A DNA stretch of 64,000 nt, taken from positions 36,914-100,913 of the forward strand of contig JAVYIG010007522.1 of the NCBI GenBank assembly GCA_035222895.1, read 5' to 3'. The stretch is from Strongylocentrotus droebachiensis (lineage: Eukaryota; Echinodermata; Echinoidea; Camarodonta; Strongylocentrotidae). The notes beneath the pieces were generated by a model, which saw nothing but the letters and a program-made list of their open reading frames with translations, did no database searches and was not told where the DNA came from. Below, one piece after another: positions 31,233 through 61,443 of this stretch (position 1 is its first letter; each line of letters opens with the position of its first letter). Made by a program: the position numbers and the translations under genes.

Positions 31233-31920
31233 TGGCACAATTTTTGCCTAGCCTTCATTTTCTCCCCTTCCCTCCAAAAAGCTTGGATTAATAGCAGATA
31301 TCCGTTCACCATCTCGTCTCATTCAAATTATTCAAAACTTGTGAAAAGGTTTCAAATCAGTAATTTTAAGATCGAATCGGGCAACAACAGCCGGATTTTG
31401 AATCCCGTCGTCATGGACACTAGAGGGCGTCGCAATTTTCGAAATGATTGTTTGAAATAATTATACGAGTAAGTAGACCCCTAGGTCTATTTTTTTTTTA
31501 ACCATGCATGAAGATCTCTCAAAAAAATGATGAACCTTTCTGTTTGTCTAGTCTACTCGATTTTAAATGTTATATTGAATAGTTTGTAAAATTTTTAAAT
31601 GGACAATATGCATAGAAATAAAGTTGTTTAGTAAATAGGCCCATATTGCAAATAAAGTTGCATCAAAAGTTATAGGACTAGATCTATTTGTTTTTGGCCG
31701 TTCTCTCGTTTAACAATTTGACCGAATTGAGAAGAAAAAAGGATAAAGAAATAAGGGGCAAGAGTATAAAATAATAGAATTATGTAAAGGTTAGTCAAAG
31801 CATACTACAAACGTACAGGTACTGGTATAAATAATTGGTTTCATTTAATCAACGTTTCCTTGCTTATCAGTATATCTCCCTCTCCTCCTCTCTCTGTCTA
31901 TAAACTTGTCTTACTGTCTA

Positions 31921-32045
31921 CCCCCCCCCCCCCTCTTTTTTGTTCTCCCCCTTTCAACTCTCTCACTTCCCCTTTCTCTCCCTCTCTCTCTCTCTTTCTC
32001 TCACTCTCCCTTTCTCCCTCTCTCTCTCTCCCTATCTCTCCTAAA
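31921..32045. repeat. Poly-C and CT-rich simple sequence
   Basis: C run at 31921-31933 followed by CTCTCT/CCCTTT tracts. Simple sequence only. Confidence 0.8.
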
Positions 32046-35000
32046 ACTATCTTCCACAGCCCCTCTGCTGATATCTTCCACATGCTGAAAGAGCCACATT
32101 TCAACAAACAACAAAGCAAGATACAATATTCTGCATGTCATTCTCATTTATTCAATATTATATTTGTTTTCTTTAAAATGTCATATTACAATTGTATGTT
32201 CAATCTTTATAGTAGAGCTTACAGACAGAATGTTAAATCCAGCTGTCATTCAACTCACCGCTTCAAGAATTTTTAAACGAAACCCTATGCAAAAACATAT
32301 ATTTTTTCAAAGAAGCACGGACGAAAATAAATGTCTATAAAGCAGCACGATATACAAGTAGTTTTCTGCATTGACCCATTAATTACAAAGGCCTTCAAAA
32401 TAATGTACTTAATAAGGACAAGTCTGTAAGGTAAATGTACCACCTCATCATTACAAACAGATGTTTGGGTACCGGTACATCTTACATCTTGCATTGGGTG
32501 CCATTGTTTATTAAAAACGAAGTATATTACACTCGTCTGGTTTTAACACAGAAAGGTCATATTATCGGTTCATTCACAGGCAGGGCTGATGTCCCTCGCT
32601 TAGAAATCAACTTTCTAGATACTAAATTTTGCGAGCAAGCAAGCAAAATTCTAATAGTCTTATTTGTGTGAAAATGTAATTTGTCATCAAAATATAATCT
32701 TCTTTGCAGCAAGAAGCAATAAATATCAAAAAGCAAAAGACTGTTTGTGCTTTAAATCAGTTATGATTAGATTTACAAATCTTTTTTTTTTAAGTTGACC
32801 ATGAAAAAATTATTTATATTTACTGCATACACAAAATTCTTCTTGATCTTTTATATTTATTGAAGCGGTATTATATACAATGGAGAAAAGGCTCATCAAT
32901 TAAATTTTGCATAAATAACTGTACAACGATTACGAATGAAAATTATATAGAAAAACAGTATATACTTATGAGTCAAGTTCAAATATCTTTAAACCTTCCT
33001 AAAAACCCTTCTGGCTCCAAAACAGATGATATGCCAAACTCTCTGATGTAATGCTAATATCATCGATTAAATCTTAAAGGTACTATGTCCCATTTGCAGG
33101 CCAAAAAAATGAAAAAGTTAAATTCCAACTGCATTTGAAAAATAATACTAATTTAGAACTTCCCCAAAAAAGGTGGGGCTTGAAAATGTCTTCAAGTGGG
33201 AAAATAACAACTATTAGTTGTCAAATCGACTTTAGGGCTATAGGGCCCAAAAGTAATAGTCTTGATTTTCAGACAATTGTACCGAATGGTCATACGTTTT
33301 ATGCTGCGTAAAGATTCATGCTGAGGTACCCTTTACAACTCTTTTCATGTATGTTATTACCAAAGAAGAAAAAAAGCCAGTCAGTCACTCAATAGTGTCT
33401 GACAGTGAAGTCTAGCAAGTAAACAGGTTTCCTTGCATAATTTGAATATGAGGACATTGCTAACGTTTAAATTTCACAGATAGAACATACATGACATATT
33501 CATAATTCCTGCAAAGTTCTAAGGCATTTGAGGTTGGCTGCAATTACCGGTAAGCTGATTTCATTTTCTCAACACTGATGTCATAGCAAGTATATCACCT
33601 GTCTATGTCAAAGTCATATGAAAAAATTGAGACCCTAAATATTAATTCAACCGGTAAAATTAGTGCCAAACAGATTGTGTAATTCAATTACTGCTCATTA
33701 AAAAAATTGTCCTACAACTGATACATATGTTTCCAATGAACTGAAAAAAGGTGCAATGGTCTTTTGCCATCCATGGTAACAAACTATATTCATCCCATGC
33801 ATAAAGAAGCTAGAGTAAGTGTATGGTCTCGAGCACTAATGTCTCACAAACAAAAGTAATTATTTTTTTAACAAATCATTGATTTCATATGAAGGCACCT
33901 GATTGGACGTTTACAAATCGTACAAAAATATGAAAGACGTAATCTTTGAGATACATGTATATCTAAATGAAGAAAAATAAACATTGTCAACATAATACAA
34001 CTTAAGTTATGAATAATCTACAACAAAAAAAAGTTTTGATCAATCATGCTCCCAGAACTCACTAATATCTTGGTACCGGTAGTCAAGAATATTGGCACTG
34101 AGGTTTAACAGATTTGTTTTTAAATTTGTTATAAGAACGGTCAGTAAGTTTCATATTCTAAGCAGTGTAGCAATGTAGCATTGATGTTTATAAAGACTTT
34201 TTTTTTAAAACATAGTCAACAAAAAACCTGATATAAACATATTCAATGAGAATGGTCTGTTGGGCTAACATGTACAGTACTCTCTTTCTACATGTTTATT
34301 CAGTTGTTTGAAATGATATAAAAGATATCTTATTATCCAGGGCCATATATACTCCGCAATTCTTCGTTTCTTAATCAAGGTTCGTGTAAGAATATCATAC
34401 TCACATCTGAACAATATCTGCAATAACACCTACATCAAATAGTGAATAGGGCATTCAATGCACCTTTAAAAACAATGATCTGCTTAAATTCATCACGGTG
34501 GATGTTTTAGTCTACATGCAGTCTAGATTAATTTAGAATAAATGAAGTTAAAAAAAATATGACTATTGGGCATTTATAAATATTTCATCCATTACTCTAA
34601 AACAAGAAACTTTCTCGACATGAAACTCTTGCAAATCTGAACCCCTCGCGAAAATCTGTGAACATTTCATGCATGCAAAATGTTTGTTTTACAGTATCCA
34701 ACCAAATTTTGCCTACAAATATCTATTTAAATATATTGAAATCAAATAATCTAGACTGTAAGGTGAAGTCTATTTCATTCAAAGCAAAGGCTTCTATGAA
34801 ATCATCTCTTGATTTATGAGATATGAAGTCAGATGCTTCGATAATACTTTCAAAATAGTAAATAAATATCATTTGATTCATATTTCAAATTCAGTTGCGG
34901 TCATCAAACGATGAAGCTTTCTTGAGTATACAAAATAATTTATGATGGAAAAATTCTTATTTCCTAAGCTCCATGTTCTATCTCTAATTATCACTTTTAT

Positions 35001-35889
35001 TTCTGTGTATAGTTTCATACTAACACTAAGTCCAATTTCACTTACGAGCTATATTCCATAATTTTTGTTAGGGTATTGACCTTACCGAAATCTATCGATG
35101 GAATAGATATAAAATTGTAGTAATAATAATAACTAAATTATCAAGTTCAATCTCTTTTATCCTATCAATGGCTCTCTTCTGTTTCTTTACATTAAAAGTA
35201 TCATGTATGCAAATATGTGATATACTGGCATATGATTATGTATTCAGTGTGCAACTTACACACACAAAAATATGCTGGGTGGCATACCTTTTTTTTTTTA
35301 AAGGTGCATTCAACAAATGTGCTCGCCACTATTTTGCTCCCTTTTCTTTGCATTGTATGCACTGTATCTAAAAAGGATCAATAAACTGCTTCTTGGTTTC
35401 CTTAAGGACATAACATAGATCAAAGTCAACCAAATAAAACAATATTATTTTGAGAAAACAAGATGAATTCCATCAATCTACTAGCAAGATGTCATATTTC
35501 TGTACACTTCAATTCCCAGATGCCTTGAAAATAATTTAAATACCGGTAGACACAAAATATAATGCCTAATTTCTGGAGCAAGTGTCATGCACATCATAGT
35601 GAAACAAATTAAGCTTTTTTTGGTTAACCAGTTTTAGTAAGATCAAATGGTATTACCTGTAGTTTAATATCGGTATGAATACCGCCGTCATAATTTCATA
35701 CTGTGATACTGCCATACCAACTGTCTCTGAATTCATACCATTTTTTTATATCTTAAATGTGTATGTTATGAAGTCTATTCGCTTGATTTGTTATTCTAAA
35801 CAAATACAGGAGTAAAAGTATAGATTTCTTTTTCTTTGACATAGTAGTAGTAGTGGTGGTTATTTTACCTGACTGCTAAAAAAGCATAA

Positions 35890-36239
35890 ATGCTTGTTAG
35901 TTAGCAACCAGAGGACAGACGGCTTTAGGTCCTCTCTGAGGGACCCAGTAATGAAGATGAATGCCTTACCAAAGGGCACTAGCTTTGGTTTCGAACCAGG
36001 GCTGCCTGATTACGAGACCACTGCTCTACTAACTGAGCTATCGCACCTCCAAACTGAGCTATTGCACCTCCAAACTGAGCTATCGCACCTCCAAGCTGAG
36101 CTATCGCACCTCCAAACTGAGCTAACGCACCTCCAAACTTAGCTATCGCACCTCCAAACTTAGCTATCGCACCTCCAAACTGAGCTATCGCACCTCCAAA
36201 CTGAGCTATCGCGCCTCCCAACTGAGCTATCGTGCCTCC
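35890..36239 (-). repeat. tRNA-derived SINE with amplified A box
   Basis: Minus strand: a tRNA-like head with GATAGCTCAGTTAGTAGAGC (A box), GTCTCGTAATC and a B box GGTTCGAAACC (35988-35998), then a SINE body. Upstream of the native head, the first 21 bp (GGAGGTGCGATAGCTCAGTT plus one base) are repeated in tandem ten times, counting the native unit (36030-36239). Units differ by 0-2 bases. See findings. Confidence 0.8.
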
Positions 36240-37979
36240 TGGAGCAATATCCCACTGTACTGCACTATATCAATTTTACATACATGCTCGACACTTGCTA
36301 GGGCATAGCGACAGCTAGCTTACTACGTTATACACCGCAGCGGCTACCCTGTGTGGTATTGGAATGCACTGTATTTTTTAACATCGATTGAAGCAAATCA
36401 CTTCTGTCTAACTGTCAATTTCTTGCCCTTAAAGCATAATTATGGCAAATTCTAGGCCAAAACCAGAAGGTAACGAGAAATGAATTTGTTTATAAGTCTA
36501 TTGGTGAATTTTTTGTATCAAGCACTTCTCACTTTTATCAATATTTTTTAGGATGGCGCATGTTGGTTTCATTTTGAAGTTTTCTCTACACACGTCTACA
36601 AATTAGAGTTTATGTGAATGCACCGCTTGATACCGCCACCCCCAAATGAAAAATAATCAAGGATTTGGAAATCAAGACATTAGTCAGTATACCAGTGTGA
36701 AATCCATTTGTAATACATGTGTAATGGTATTCAAAAGAATCAATACCAACAAAAATGAAAGAAATCAATCCTAAAACTAATTCTAGAGTTATATCAGAAG
36801 TTTAATTGTGACATGCCTGATATAGATTGAATACACACCATGGTCACTCTTTTCTTAAATTCAGTATTGTTTGAAGAGACACCGAATATCTTTTGCTACC
36901 AGCACAAAAGTGATAATCAAGATTTTTATCAGTCAATAACTCCTTTTAAAATTCTTATTCTTAGAGCAGCATTAATCATAGAGAAGAAATTATGTTTTTG
37001 TTTTAATAATAGAGACAGTGAGAGATAAAGAGTTATGTTATCTGTCTCAACAGATAGATATAATCACTGCCTTTTTTCTGCTTCTCTTTAGATAAAACTG
37101 CTTACGTTTTCCTTGTCATCTTTTACCAACTTTATCTATTTACATGTAAATAATTGTTTCTCTGAAACACTGGACAAGTCACCCACAAACATTTTAACCT
37201 AGTACATATAGAGTTCACCGCGATTAACATAATAAGCAGAATAATTCCACACATATCCCTTATTTACATCTCCAAGCAAATAAAGCACTATACAAATAAA
37301 GCTTTGACAATAAAATGGCAACCAGAACTCTGGCATTATAAACACAAGATGCATAAAGCTTTTTCCAGAATATATATCCTCATGTAAATACCGAATATAT
37401 GCGTTTTGCGATTCAAATGATGAAGAAATAATTACATGTCGCTATTTCTCTAGAAAGTCTTTTCTCCCAGAATAATGAATACTCAACAACATATCACTGC
37501 CTTTCAAAATACTAATAAATATTTGCTTCATGGCCTTGATTCATATGCTAACTCTTGTTCTATAGAAAGCAAGTTGGATTATTAAACATAAAGAGCTATA
37601 CATAGTCATTTTTAAAATCTGGCATCTTAGAAGAAAATATATAAATGAAACAGAGTTTGCGAAAGAAGATCCTAGTGATACTTTTGAAATCAGAGTTATA
37701 ATTTTTGCAACTGAAGCTATTAATAGAAGGACCATCGTATCACGCAATGACTTTGAAAACATATTGAAGCAAGAGTATTCTGGCAGATGTAGTTTACCTG
37801 TAAACACTAGTCTGGAAATATCTTTTTGGCAGGTTTTTACAACAGCTGTATTAAAAAGAAAAAGAAGAAACTAAGCAGATGCCGCCTTTCCTAAGAATTT
37901 ACACAAAACGGCAATTAATTTTAGTTTAAAACTACGACCAATCACCAATATATACATATTGAAAGCAGTGTGAGGAGCA

Positions 37980-54597
<16,618 letters not shown>

Positions 54598-54706
54598 GAT
54601 CGGTGTGATCCGTCTCAGGACAAAGCAAATTAGTTCACATGGAAGCGCCGACGGACGTAGCTAGCTACAACGTGGTGTTTGTATGCTGTACGGTAGACCT
54701 GCAGGT
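54598..54706 (-). other. 5' UTR part of first CSK coding exon
   Basis: The sequence before the ATG begins after CCAACCTGCAG, a good acceptor at 54707-54708, so at least one untranslated exon probably lies further upstream. A GC-richer stretch at about 54815-54895 is a candidate for it or for the promoter; this is inference. Confidence 0.4.
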
Positions 54707-55370
54707 TGGTTGGGGAGAAGAGAGAAGACATAAACAGTGCCAGGATTTAAATGAATGAATCATAACTCGGCAGTCAGTTCCAAATAATCATAGGGATTTC
54801 TGATTCACGGTGTACTTCGTCATAGGAAGGGGGAGGCTCCGAGCCTAGCGAGAGCCGTCATCTGGGTAAATCTGGCAGCACCAGGCGTACATGGATCTCC
54901 GGATTTTTCACTTAAATGGTAAATTAGGATGACTTACAGGTTCTGAGCTATGCACAGATTGATTGATGATCTATTTCATGTGATGCAAAAAAACAAAACC
55001 ACACATACTTGACTTTTATTTTTAAGCAGGGAATGTTGAGTCATTTTTGTGTGAGACTTTCGCTTACTTTCGCTGCTGCAGTGCTTTTTTCAGACATGTA
55101 CATGTTTTGTACCTGTGTCAACTCTCATATGAGTATTAAGAATTATGTTACCCTGACGAAAGTGAGATTTTCTTTCATCTATTTTAAATTCAGATACACC
55201 ATAAAAAAAAGGTGAATAAACTTTCTTTGAGCCAAGACCTAAAACTAGTAAGCTTGATTGTCGTTTTTCTGTGACATCAACCTACATGTACAGGCAACTA
55301 AAATGTTTTGTTGTTGTTGATGCATTCATATACAGTGCAGCCTACATGTACATGTACATGTATTGTACAT

Positions 55371-55527
55371 GTAGGTGAACTGGGAGATGAGAGAAAAAAG
55401 AAGGTACTACACATTTTCATCAATACAATATTTACAAGTTATATAGGCCTAGTATATAACTTGTAAATATTGTAGTGATGAAAATGTGTAGTACCTTCTT
55501 TTTTCTCTCATCTCCCAGTTCACCTAC
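55371..55527. mobile_element. Palindromic hairpin element
   Basis: A 157-bp almost perfect inverted repeat: GTAGGTGAACTGGGAGATGA at the left, its complement at the right, centre TATAGGCCTAGTATA. It is preceded by (ACATGT)n. No coding. Confidence 0.7.
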
Positions 55528-55884
55528 GTATACCTGGAATTATCAGCTTTGAAATGTCACATTAGAATGTTTTGGACTTATTACAAAAAGGTGATATTGC
55601 TTAATTGTCACAATCTAAAGTAAATAAAATATGGTAAGCACCATGCAAGGATGATCTTTAATCAAACTTTATACAATCGAGGCTCGAGCCACTTACAGTA
55701 CATGTAGGTTGCAATGAGATTTGACAATTAACATGCACTACAACACTGTCACATCATAATGCAGCCCAACAAACTTCCTTAGAACTCTGTCCAGCTGTCA
55801 AAGATACATGACACATACAACATTTTGCCTCAGGACTACATGTACATTCACCATCATTCCTAGAAAAGTCACTCTTGTCACCTA

Positions 55885-55935
55885 CAATGTGTTAACGTAA
55901 TTGACATTGTGTTAACGTAATTGACATTGTGTGTA
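55885..55935. repeat. 20-bp tandem repeat
   Basis: GTGTTAACGTAATTGACATT is present twice and partly a third time. Confidence 0.8.
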
Positions 55936-58367
55936 TGTAAAGACATCCCTTGGTTGCCAACTGTAGACTGAGGAGTACATGTACATTCTAACACCCACTA
56001 CATGTACCAAGGGAATTCTAAAACAAACTTCTCACCAAATATGAAAAACAAATATCACCATTTAAATCGAAAAAAAGTATATACATAAACATATTTGCAA
56101 TTCCTAGAGTATGCCACTTCTTTCAGTAAAATTAGACTTTTTGTACGTCTTACAACATGGAATACAAGTCTTTAAGTGATTTTTGAAACCTTGTTACAGG
56201 GAAATACAAAATTATTCAAAACAAGACATGCCCTAAGAGAAAGTTAGTTTATCATGAAGCAAGAAAGGTTTCTTTTGAGCAGATAATGGTTTATCAGAAA
56301 TCATAATCTAAAAATCCACATCCTATCATTATTTCATTGTAAAAATTGGGGGGGGGGGTATTGCAAACTATGACAGCATTGGTCTTCTGACTTTTATTAT
56401 GTGTTATTTTGGCAATCAAACCAAAATTGAATTGAACTTAAATGAATTTAAATGACATTCTTGGTTTTACATTTTTATGTCACCTGCCAAATTATTTCTT
56501 CAATACAAAGTTCACGATTTGTCACAAAAATTCTCAAATTTTGTTATCAACTCTATTGTTACTTGACAAAACAATGCCATTTGCTCGACACTAAACGTTG
56601 TAAATTTCCAACTCCCTCAGGGCTTTACTCAAAATATAGCATAAGGCCTATTTACACAGGTATTTACACAGCCAAAATTTTGTTTAAGCATTAGTATTTT
56701 GTTTTTACTGCCACTTACACTACTAGAAAAACCCATAAGAAACCATTAACGTTTGATAATTTATTTTTTGTTGGTGAGTTGTGCGCATGTGCCCCTTGTC
56801 ACTGAACTGCATGTGTTAGCAAGGAAGCAAAGAGAGTCACATGACCAAATTTAACCTGTGTTTTGAGAGTGAGCATTTACACTGCCAAAACCGGTGAAAT
56901 TTCTGCCAGTTTTAAAACATCACACTCCAGAGGTGGGTTTTTTTAATTTGGGTTATTCATTGTGTTTATGGGTAGTAGTAGTAGTAGAATGGTTTTTATT
57001 AGACAACTTCAAAATGGTAGCCCGAAAGCTAAATTACATTGCAAGTTTTACATATATTAAAAAGCATTTCAACAAACATAATAGACAAGTACACAGTCGG
57101 GTAAAATCATTACTAATTACGTATTCCCTACTTGCAAACAAATTGATGATACAAATAAAATAGATTCGGCATTATTATTATTTCTGTAATCATTGTGAGG
57201 AATATTCATATTTTAAATATAAATTGAGGCTGATTAATTGAGTTATAGCAAGTAAGTACTGAAGATTTGTTTAGTTTCGAACCGTAATGTACAGAGAATG
57301 TCTATAAAGCCACACTATATATAAGGATTTATCATAAAAACATGATTAAACAATTATCGAAAGGGAGACAAAAGGTCAGGGAGAGAACGATGTAGAGAGA
57401 GAGTTAAGTTAGAAAGAGAAATAGGAAGACATGCAGAAGATGGGAGAGGGAGAGAGAGATAGGGAGGGAGTGGAATGAGAAGAATGGTAGTTGCTTCCAA
57501 GGAAAGACTGAAATGTGCGAAAAACCTACGACTAATTAATGCAGTGTAAATGCAGCTAATGATAGCAAGTTGTTAAACGACATTAAAAGAAATCTTGCTT
57601 CATCATGATCATATATTTCAATTAATCACATTTTAATAGCTTGGTCTGCCTTGGTGTGATTAAACTAATGTGAGAGTTGTCCAGCACATGCACGTGATGT
57701 ACATTACCGTAAGTCTGTGACATCACCTATTCACCACTTCAAGATTTGTTCTGTCGAAAACTTGACTTTCTAGTGCACTTGATTTCATTTAGTCATTTAA
57801 ACTTTACCTATCTGTTATGTTTATATTTTATGCTTTCCTTTAAAGAAACTTGTTAAAAAAGGTAAGATTGTATTTAAGAAATGCTCTCAAACCAAACCAT
57901 CAAGAAACCCGACTCCTCACCGAATGTGAGAGCACTTAATTACAATTTAATAGGATAATTAAAACTGGAAGAAACCACATTACAGCTTTCATATTATGCC
58001 CTATAATTCCTGGCAAATAGTCTGTCAATTCAGACCCTTCAAGAGTATCATTCAGATGATATTTGAAATCGCTCATGGATAATTATTAAAAACCTTCATA
58101 ATACAACAGAGACCAGTTGCAAGAAAGAAATTTAACCAACTTGCAATCTACTATGTAAATGCACCTAAAAAAAGTGTAAATGTATAAATATGGAATTTTT
58201 AAAGTTAGAGTTGAGTTTCTTGTTACAGCCAACAGACCCCTAGATTGTTGTTATTGTTATTCAAAGGGTGACAGGATTGGTTTCCATTTATCTTTTGGAT
58301 ACAGAAAGTATAAAACACAATCATACTTTTTGGCACTAACACTTATGGATGGGACACCGGTGTCACC

Positions 58368-58740
58368 AAGCTGCTCAACCAACTCAACTGGAGGTCTCTT
58401 AAAGACAGAAGGGAAGCACACCGTCTTACCTGCCTCTTTAAAATGATCAAGGGACAACTCGACATCGACTACCAATCTTACACAAACCCTATTAAAGCCA
58501 GACAGACATAGACGAGGACACTCCCAACCAATTTGAAATCTGCCACACCGCCAAGGACGTCCATGCCAACTCATTTTTCCCCAAGGACTGTATTAGACAA
58601 CCTTCACGTACAACAAGCATCCGTCGACCAAACCTCCCCGCTTTCATTTAAAACTGCTATCACTAAAGAACTTTTTTCCACAATTTCATCGTCCACCCTC
58701 CACCACCTCCGGTCAAAACTCTTCTTTGGGATATTTAGGA
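58368..58740 (+). pseudogene. LINE ORF2 C-terminal remnant
   Basis: One frame reads KLLNQLNWRSLKDRREAHRL and TCLFKMIKGQ up to a stop near 58508. A shifted frame continues with SFKTAITKE. This matches the WxSLxxRR...LxxxYKIxxG...FPRT...SFKxxL end of LINE reverse transcriptases. Frame breaks make it dead. Confidence 0.6.
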
Positions 58741-59539
58741 GGAAATGAATCCAAGATCCAAGATACTGTACAGATGTATGTGTACATGTATCTTGTCCTT
58801 ATACTTAATCAGTTGATATAGAAGAATATGTGCATTATACCATCAGCATATACATACATCACAAAGCTTGCTCTCCTTGCTTTAGTGTTATCTTAGTTTG
58901 TTTCATTTCTGTTTTTAATTAATTTTTTGATAATCACAAACATTTATAAGCAACTGCACATGCACGTGAACGTGTATCTTGTCCTAACTTATTCATTTGA
59001 TACAATATGCAATACCATCAGCATTCACATGCATCACAAATTCAAAACAAAAGTATTTTTAACAGATCAATGGCTAGCAAGTGACAACTAGCTGTGAACT
59101 GGGACCGAGTCAAAACGGGTCAAATTTGTCAAGGCAAAGTATTGTTTTACAGTAATTATGTTGTGCTGTAGTCAATGAGTAACTTCTAGTGTTGTTGGAT
59201 TTGACATAGTGGAAGGACCCAATGTTTACCGTAATTGTGTGTTTGTGTTGTGAGCCTTCCTTGGGGGGGGGGGGGGGGGCTTATTCTCCCTCATGCACAT
59301 ACAAACTGTACCTTGTACCTACTACAAACAGCTATATGTACAGTAAGGTGATTTCCTACATTAGGTGATATTCTGAATTATCAATGAGTGGTCAAACTTC
59401 AAGGAGGGGGGGGGGGTGGGTAGAGCATTTAAGCACTTCCTCTTTATATTCCCATTATTCATCTTATTTAATTTTATTCACTTCCTTCTGATGGTCATTG
59501 CCTTTCTTTCATTCAACCACTCAACCTCTTCTACTTACC

Positions 59540-59803
59540 GGTGTGTTGGCTCAGTCAGTAGAGCGTCCGCCTCACAACCGGGAGGTCGTGGTTTCGAACC
59601 CCGGCCGCGTCATACCAAAAGACGTTAAAAGACGGGAGTTGCTGCTACCTTGTTTGACGTTCAACAATAAGGGGTAGAGCAACGTCGATCTGGCGCTGCT
59701 CAGTGGCTGCCGGGCTCACGATCAATTGGGCAAAAAAGAATTTCCATTTTCGGTTTAACTCAATAAATTTGGAGTGGACTTTAACAGATTATTATTATTA
59801 TAA
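59540..59803 (+). repeat. tRNA-derived SINE, copy B
   Basis: Complete copy: tRNA-like head with A box TGGCTCAGTCAGTAGAGCG, B box GGTTTCGAACCCC, the body shared with 7186-7432 and an (ATT)n tail. Polymerase III would read it on plus. Confidence 0.8.
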
Positions 59804-59835
59804 ATACTTCTACGTCAATACGTCAGGATATAACG

Positions 59836-59990
59836 CCAATGTTACTGGGGTTTGCAGGTGGACCACTACACCGGGGTTTCCCCTTCTCTTATACGACTGG
59901 TGCAGTGGGTTCTTAACATGTAAGGGGGGGGGGGTGACTCTCCTGTACACGTGGCCTCCATTGAACATCCTATCCAAGGGGCTAGCTGGT
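59836..59990 (+). repeat. Fragment related to SINE body of 39.5-39.7 kb
   Basis: Shares GGTGGACCAC, GGGGTTTCCC/GGGGCTTCCC, TTCTTAACATG and CTCCTGTACAC/CTCCTCTACAC with 39585-39690 in the same order. It contains a G run at 59923-59934. Confidence 0.55.
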
Positions 59991-60125
59991 AATGCAGCCT
60001 TCTCCTCTAATGCTCCCAAAATCTGGAACAGGCTCCCTCCTCAACTGAAATCATCACTAATTGTAGAACCATTCAAACAGACTTTTAAAGAGATCCATTC
60101 TGAAACCATATATGCCTTCATAGAA
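59991..60125 (+). pseudogene. LINE C-terminal remnant
   Basis: Encodes NAAFSSNAPKIWNRLPPQLK followed by PFKQTFKEIHSETIY, the FSxxAPxxWNxLPxxLR...FKxxLK ending typical of LINE ORF2 proteins. Only this end is present. Confidence 0.65.
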
Positions 60126-60572
60126 TTCACACTGTCACTGCTATTTTTAATTGAACGCTAACCCAGGGATGAAATCTCAAAGCGAATTGTATCGAGTGGG
60201 AAAGGGAACATTGTCATTATACTGGAGAGTGGAGACCCTAAATTTGTCGCAGAGAATGTTTGAATTGAAGAGCCTGCATCAAGTCATTCAGCAAATATAA
60301 GTAAAGTCATTCCTACTCATCTCGAGTCCTTCTACTTACAATGATATCTGTGTTGTTGTTGTTTTATTTTTTCAAAGAAGTGAATATTTGCCATTAACCC
60401 CACATAAATGTTTATGTAGCTATGGACCTACAAGCGCAGGACTGGAATATATCTTCTGAAGGAGGGCTCGATCGAAACTCGCAGGCACCCTGAACACATG
60501 GATACTCAAAATCAAGGTCCGGACCCCACAAGTATCAAGATATCTACAATTCTACATACATGTATGAATCCA

Positions 60573-60789
60573 GGCTAACTCGGACCAAAGACAACTTGGC
60601 CCAGCTACAAAAACGATCAGTTTTTGTCATTTTACCCTAACCTAACTCTAACCCTAACCCTAGCCCTAACCTTAACCCTAACCCTAACCCTTACCCTTAC
60701 CCTACCTCTAACCCTAAATCTTACCCTAAACCTGCAAAAACTGACTGTTTTTGCAGCTGGGCCGAGTTGTCTTTGGTCCGAGTTAGCCC
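60573..60789. repeat. Telomere-like repeat inside an inverted repeat
   Basis: Degenerate CCCTAA repeats (about 60635-60732) lie between two inverted arms of about 57 bp (GGCTAACTCGGACCAAAGAC and its complement). The arms differ at a few positions. The short Leu/Thr-repeat frame here is a by-product. Confidence 0.8.
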
Positions 60790-61443
60790 GACTCCCTACA
60801 TACATGTACATGTAGTGCTCAGACTCTAACAGACTCTATCCATTCAAATCCTCACCCTCTTCCATAAAAGTATGTGTGGAGCCCAGTCTGAAACAGTAAA
60901 GGGGGGTACATGTAGCATGACAAGACTATGTGTCTTTCCCGTGGCCTGACTCTGGGCCAATCGGGTATGATACGACTACGGACGACACTACCGCAGTATT
61001 CACCTGCGTGCAACATACACAAAACCGAGGCATGAAGAGAACTTCTGTCTGTTGTGCGAACGCTAGCGCGCGTTGACCTTTAATCAAGTCTGTCCAAAAG
61101 AAGTCGTAGATGGCGTTAACCAATGTTTGCCATGCTACACCCCTTTAACAGATGTGCAGGTTGTCCTTGGTTTCTAGTAAATGGCCTCCGATCTATAATC
61201 ACTGCCAAAACAAACATGACATCTGTTGTGTAACTAAGCATCTGGTGGTGAAGCAAGCTGCAATGTCTTTGGACAACCTCCAATATCAACCCGCAGAGCG
61301 CAGAAGAAGAAAAACGTCTGCGAAAATGCGGACGATCCTTATTTTTAGGGACGCATTTTGTCCGCGTTATGATGATAAACAAGGATATCCCTGTTTATGC
61401 GGACGATCTTCATTCTCCGATCAGCGCCCCTACTGACTACAGT

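Larger units (their letters stand above)
27592..37979. other. Region between convergent PSMA4 and CSK 3' ends
   Basis: About 10 kb between two converging genes. It must hold both 3' UTRs. Otherwise I see repeats (28.7-29.3 kb, CT-rich 31.9-32.05 kb, SINE at 35.9-36.2 kb), one possible tiny gene (30.67-31.23 kb) and AT-rich sequence without recognisable exons. From about 32.1 to 35.8 kb I find nothing beyond short spurious frames. Confidence 0.5.

Noticed and set aside
35979..36221. Glycine-rich 80-aa repeat protein on the minus strand
   Set aside because: It is the 21-bp A-box array read in frame; the periodicity is that of the DNA repeat.
30000..36300. CRISPR-like array at the 21-bp repeats (36030-36239)
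   Set aside because: The repeats are contiguous with no spacers, in an animal genome, and clearly copy the adjacent SINE head.
59540..59612. A functional tRNA gene
   Set aside because: A and B boxes are present but the cloverleaf is incomplete, there is no terminator directly after it, and a SINE body with an ATT tail follows; a second copy lies at 7186-7432.
61116..61436. Opposed 88-aa and 94-aa frames as an SH3 exon of the CSK-like gene
   Set aside because: No ALYDY-type, WWxA-type or PxxY SH3 motif in any frame, and no matching phase-2 donor.
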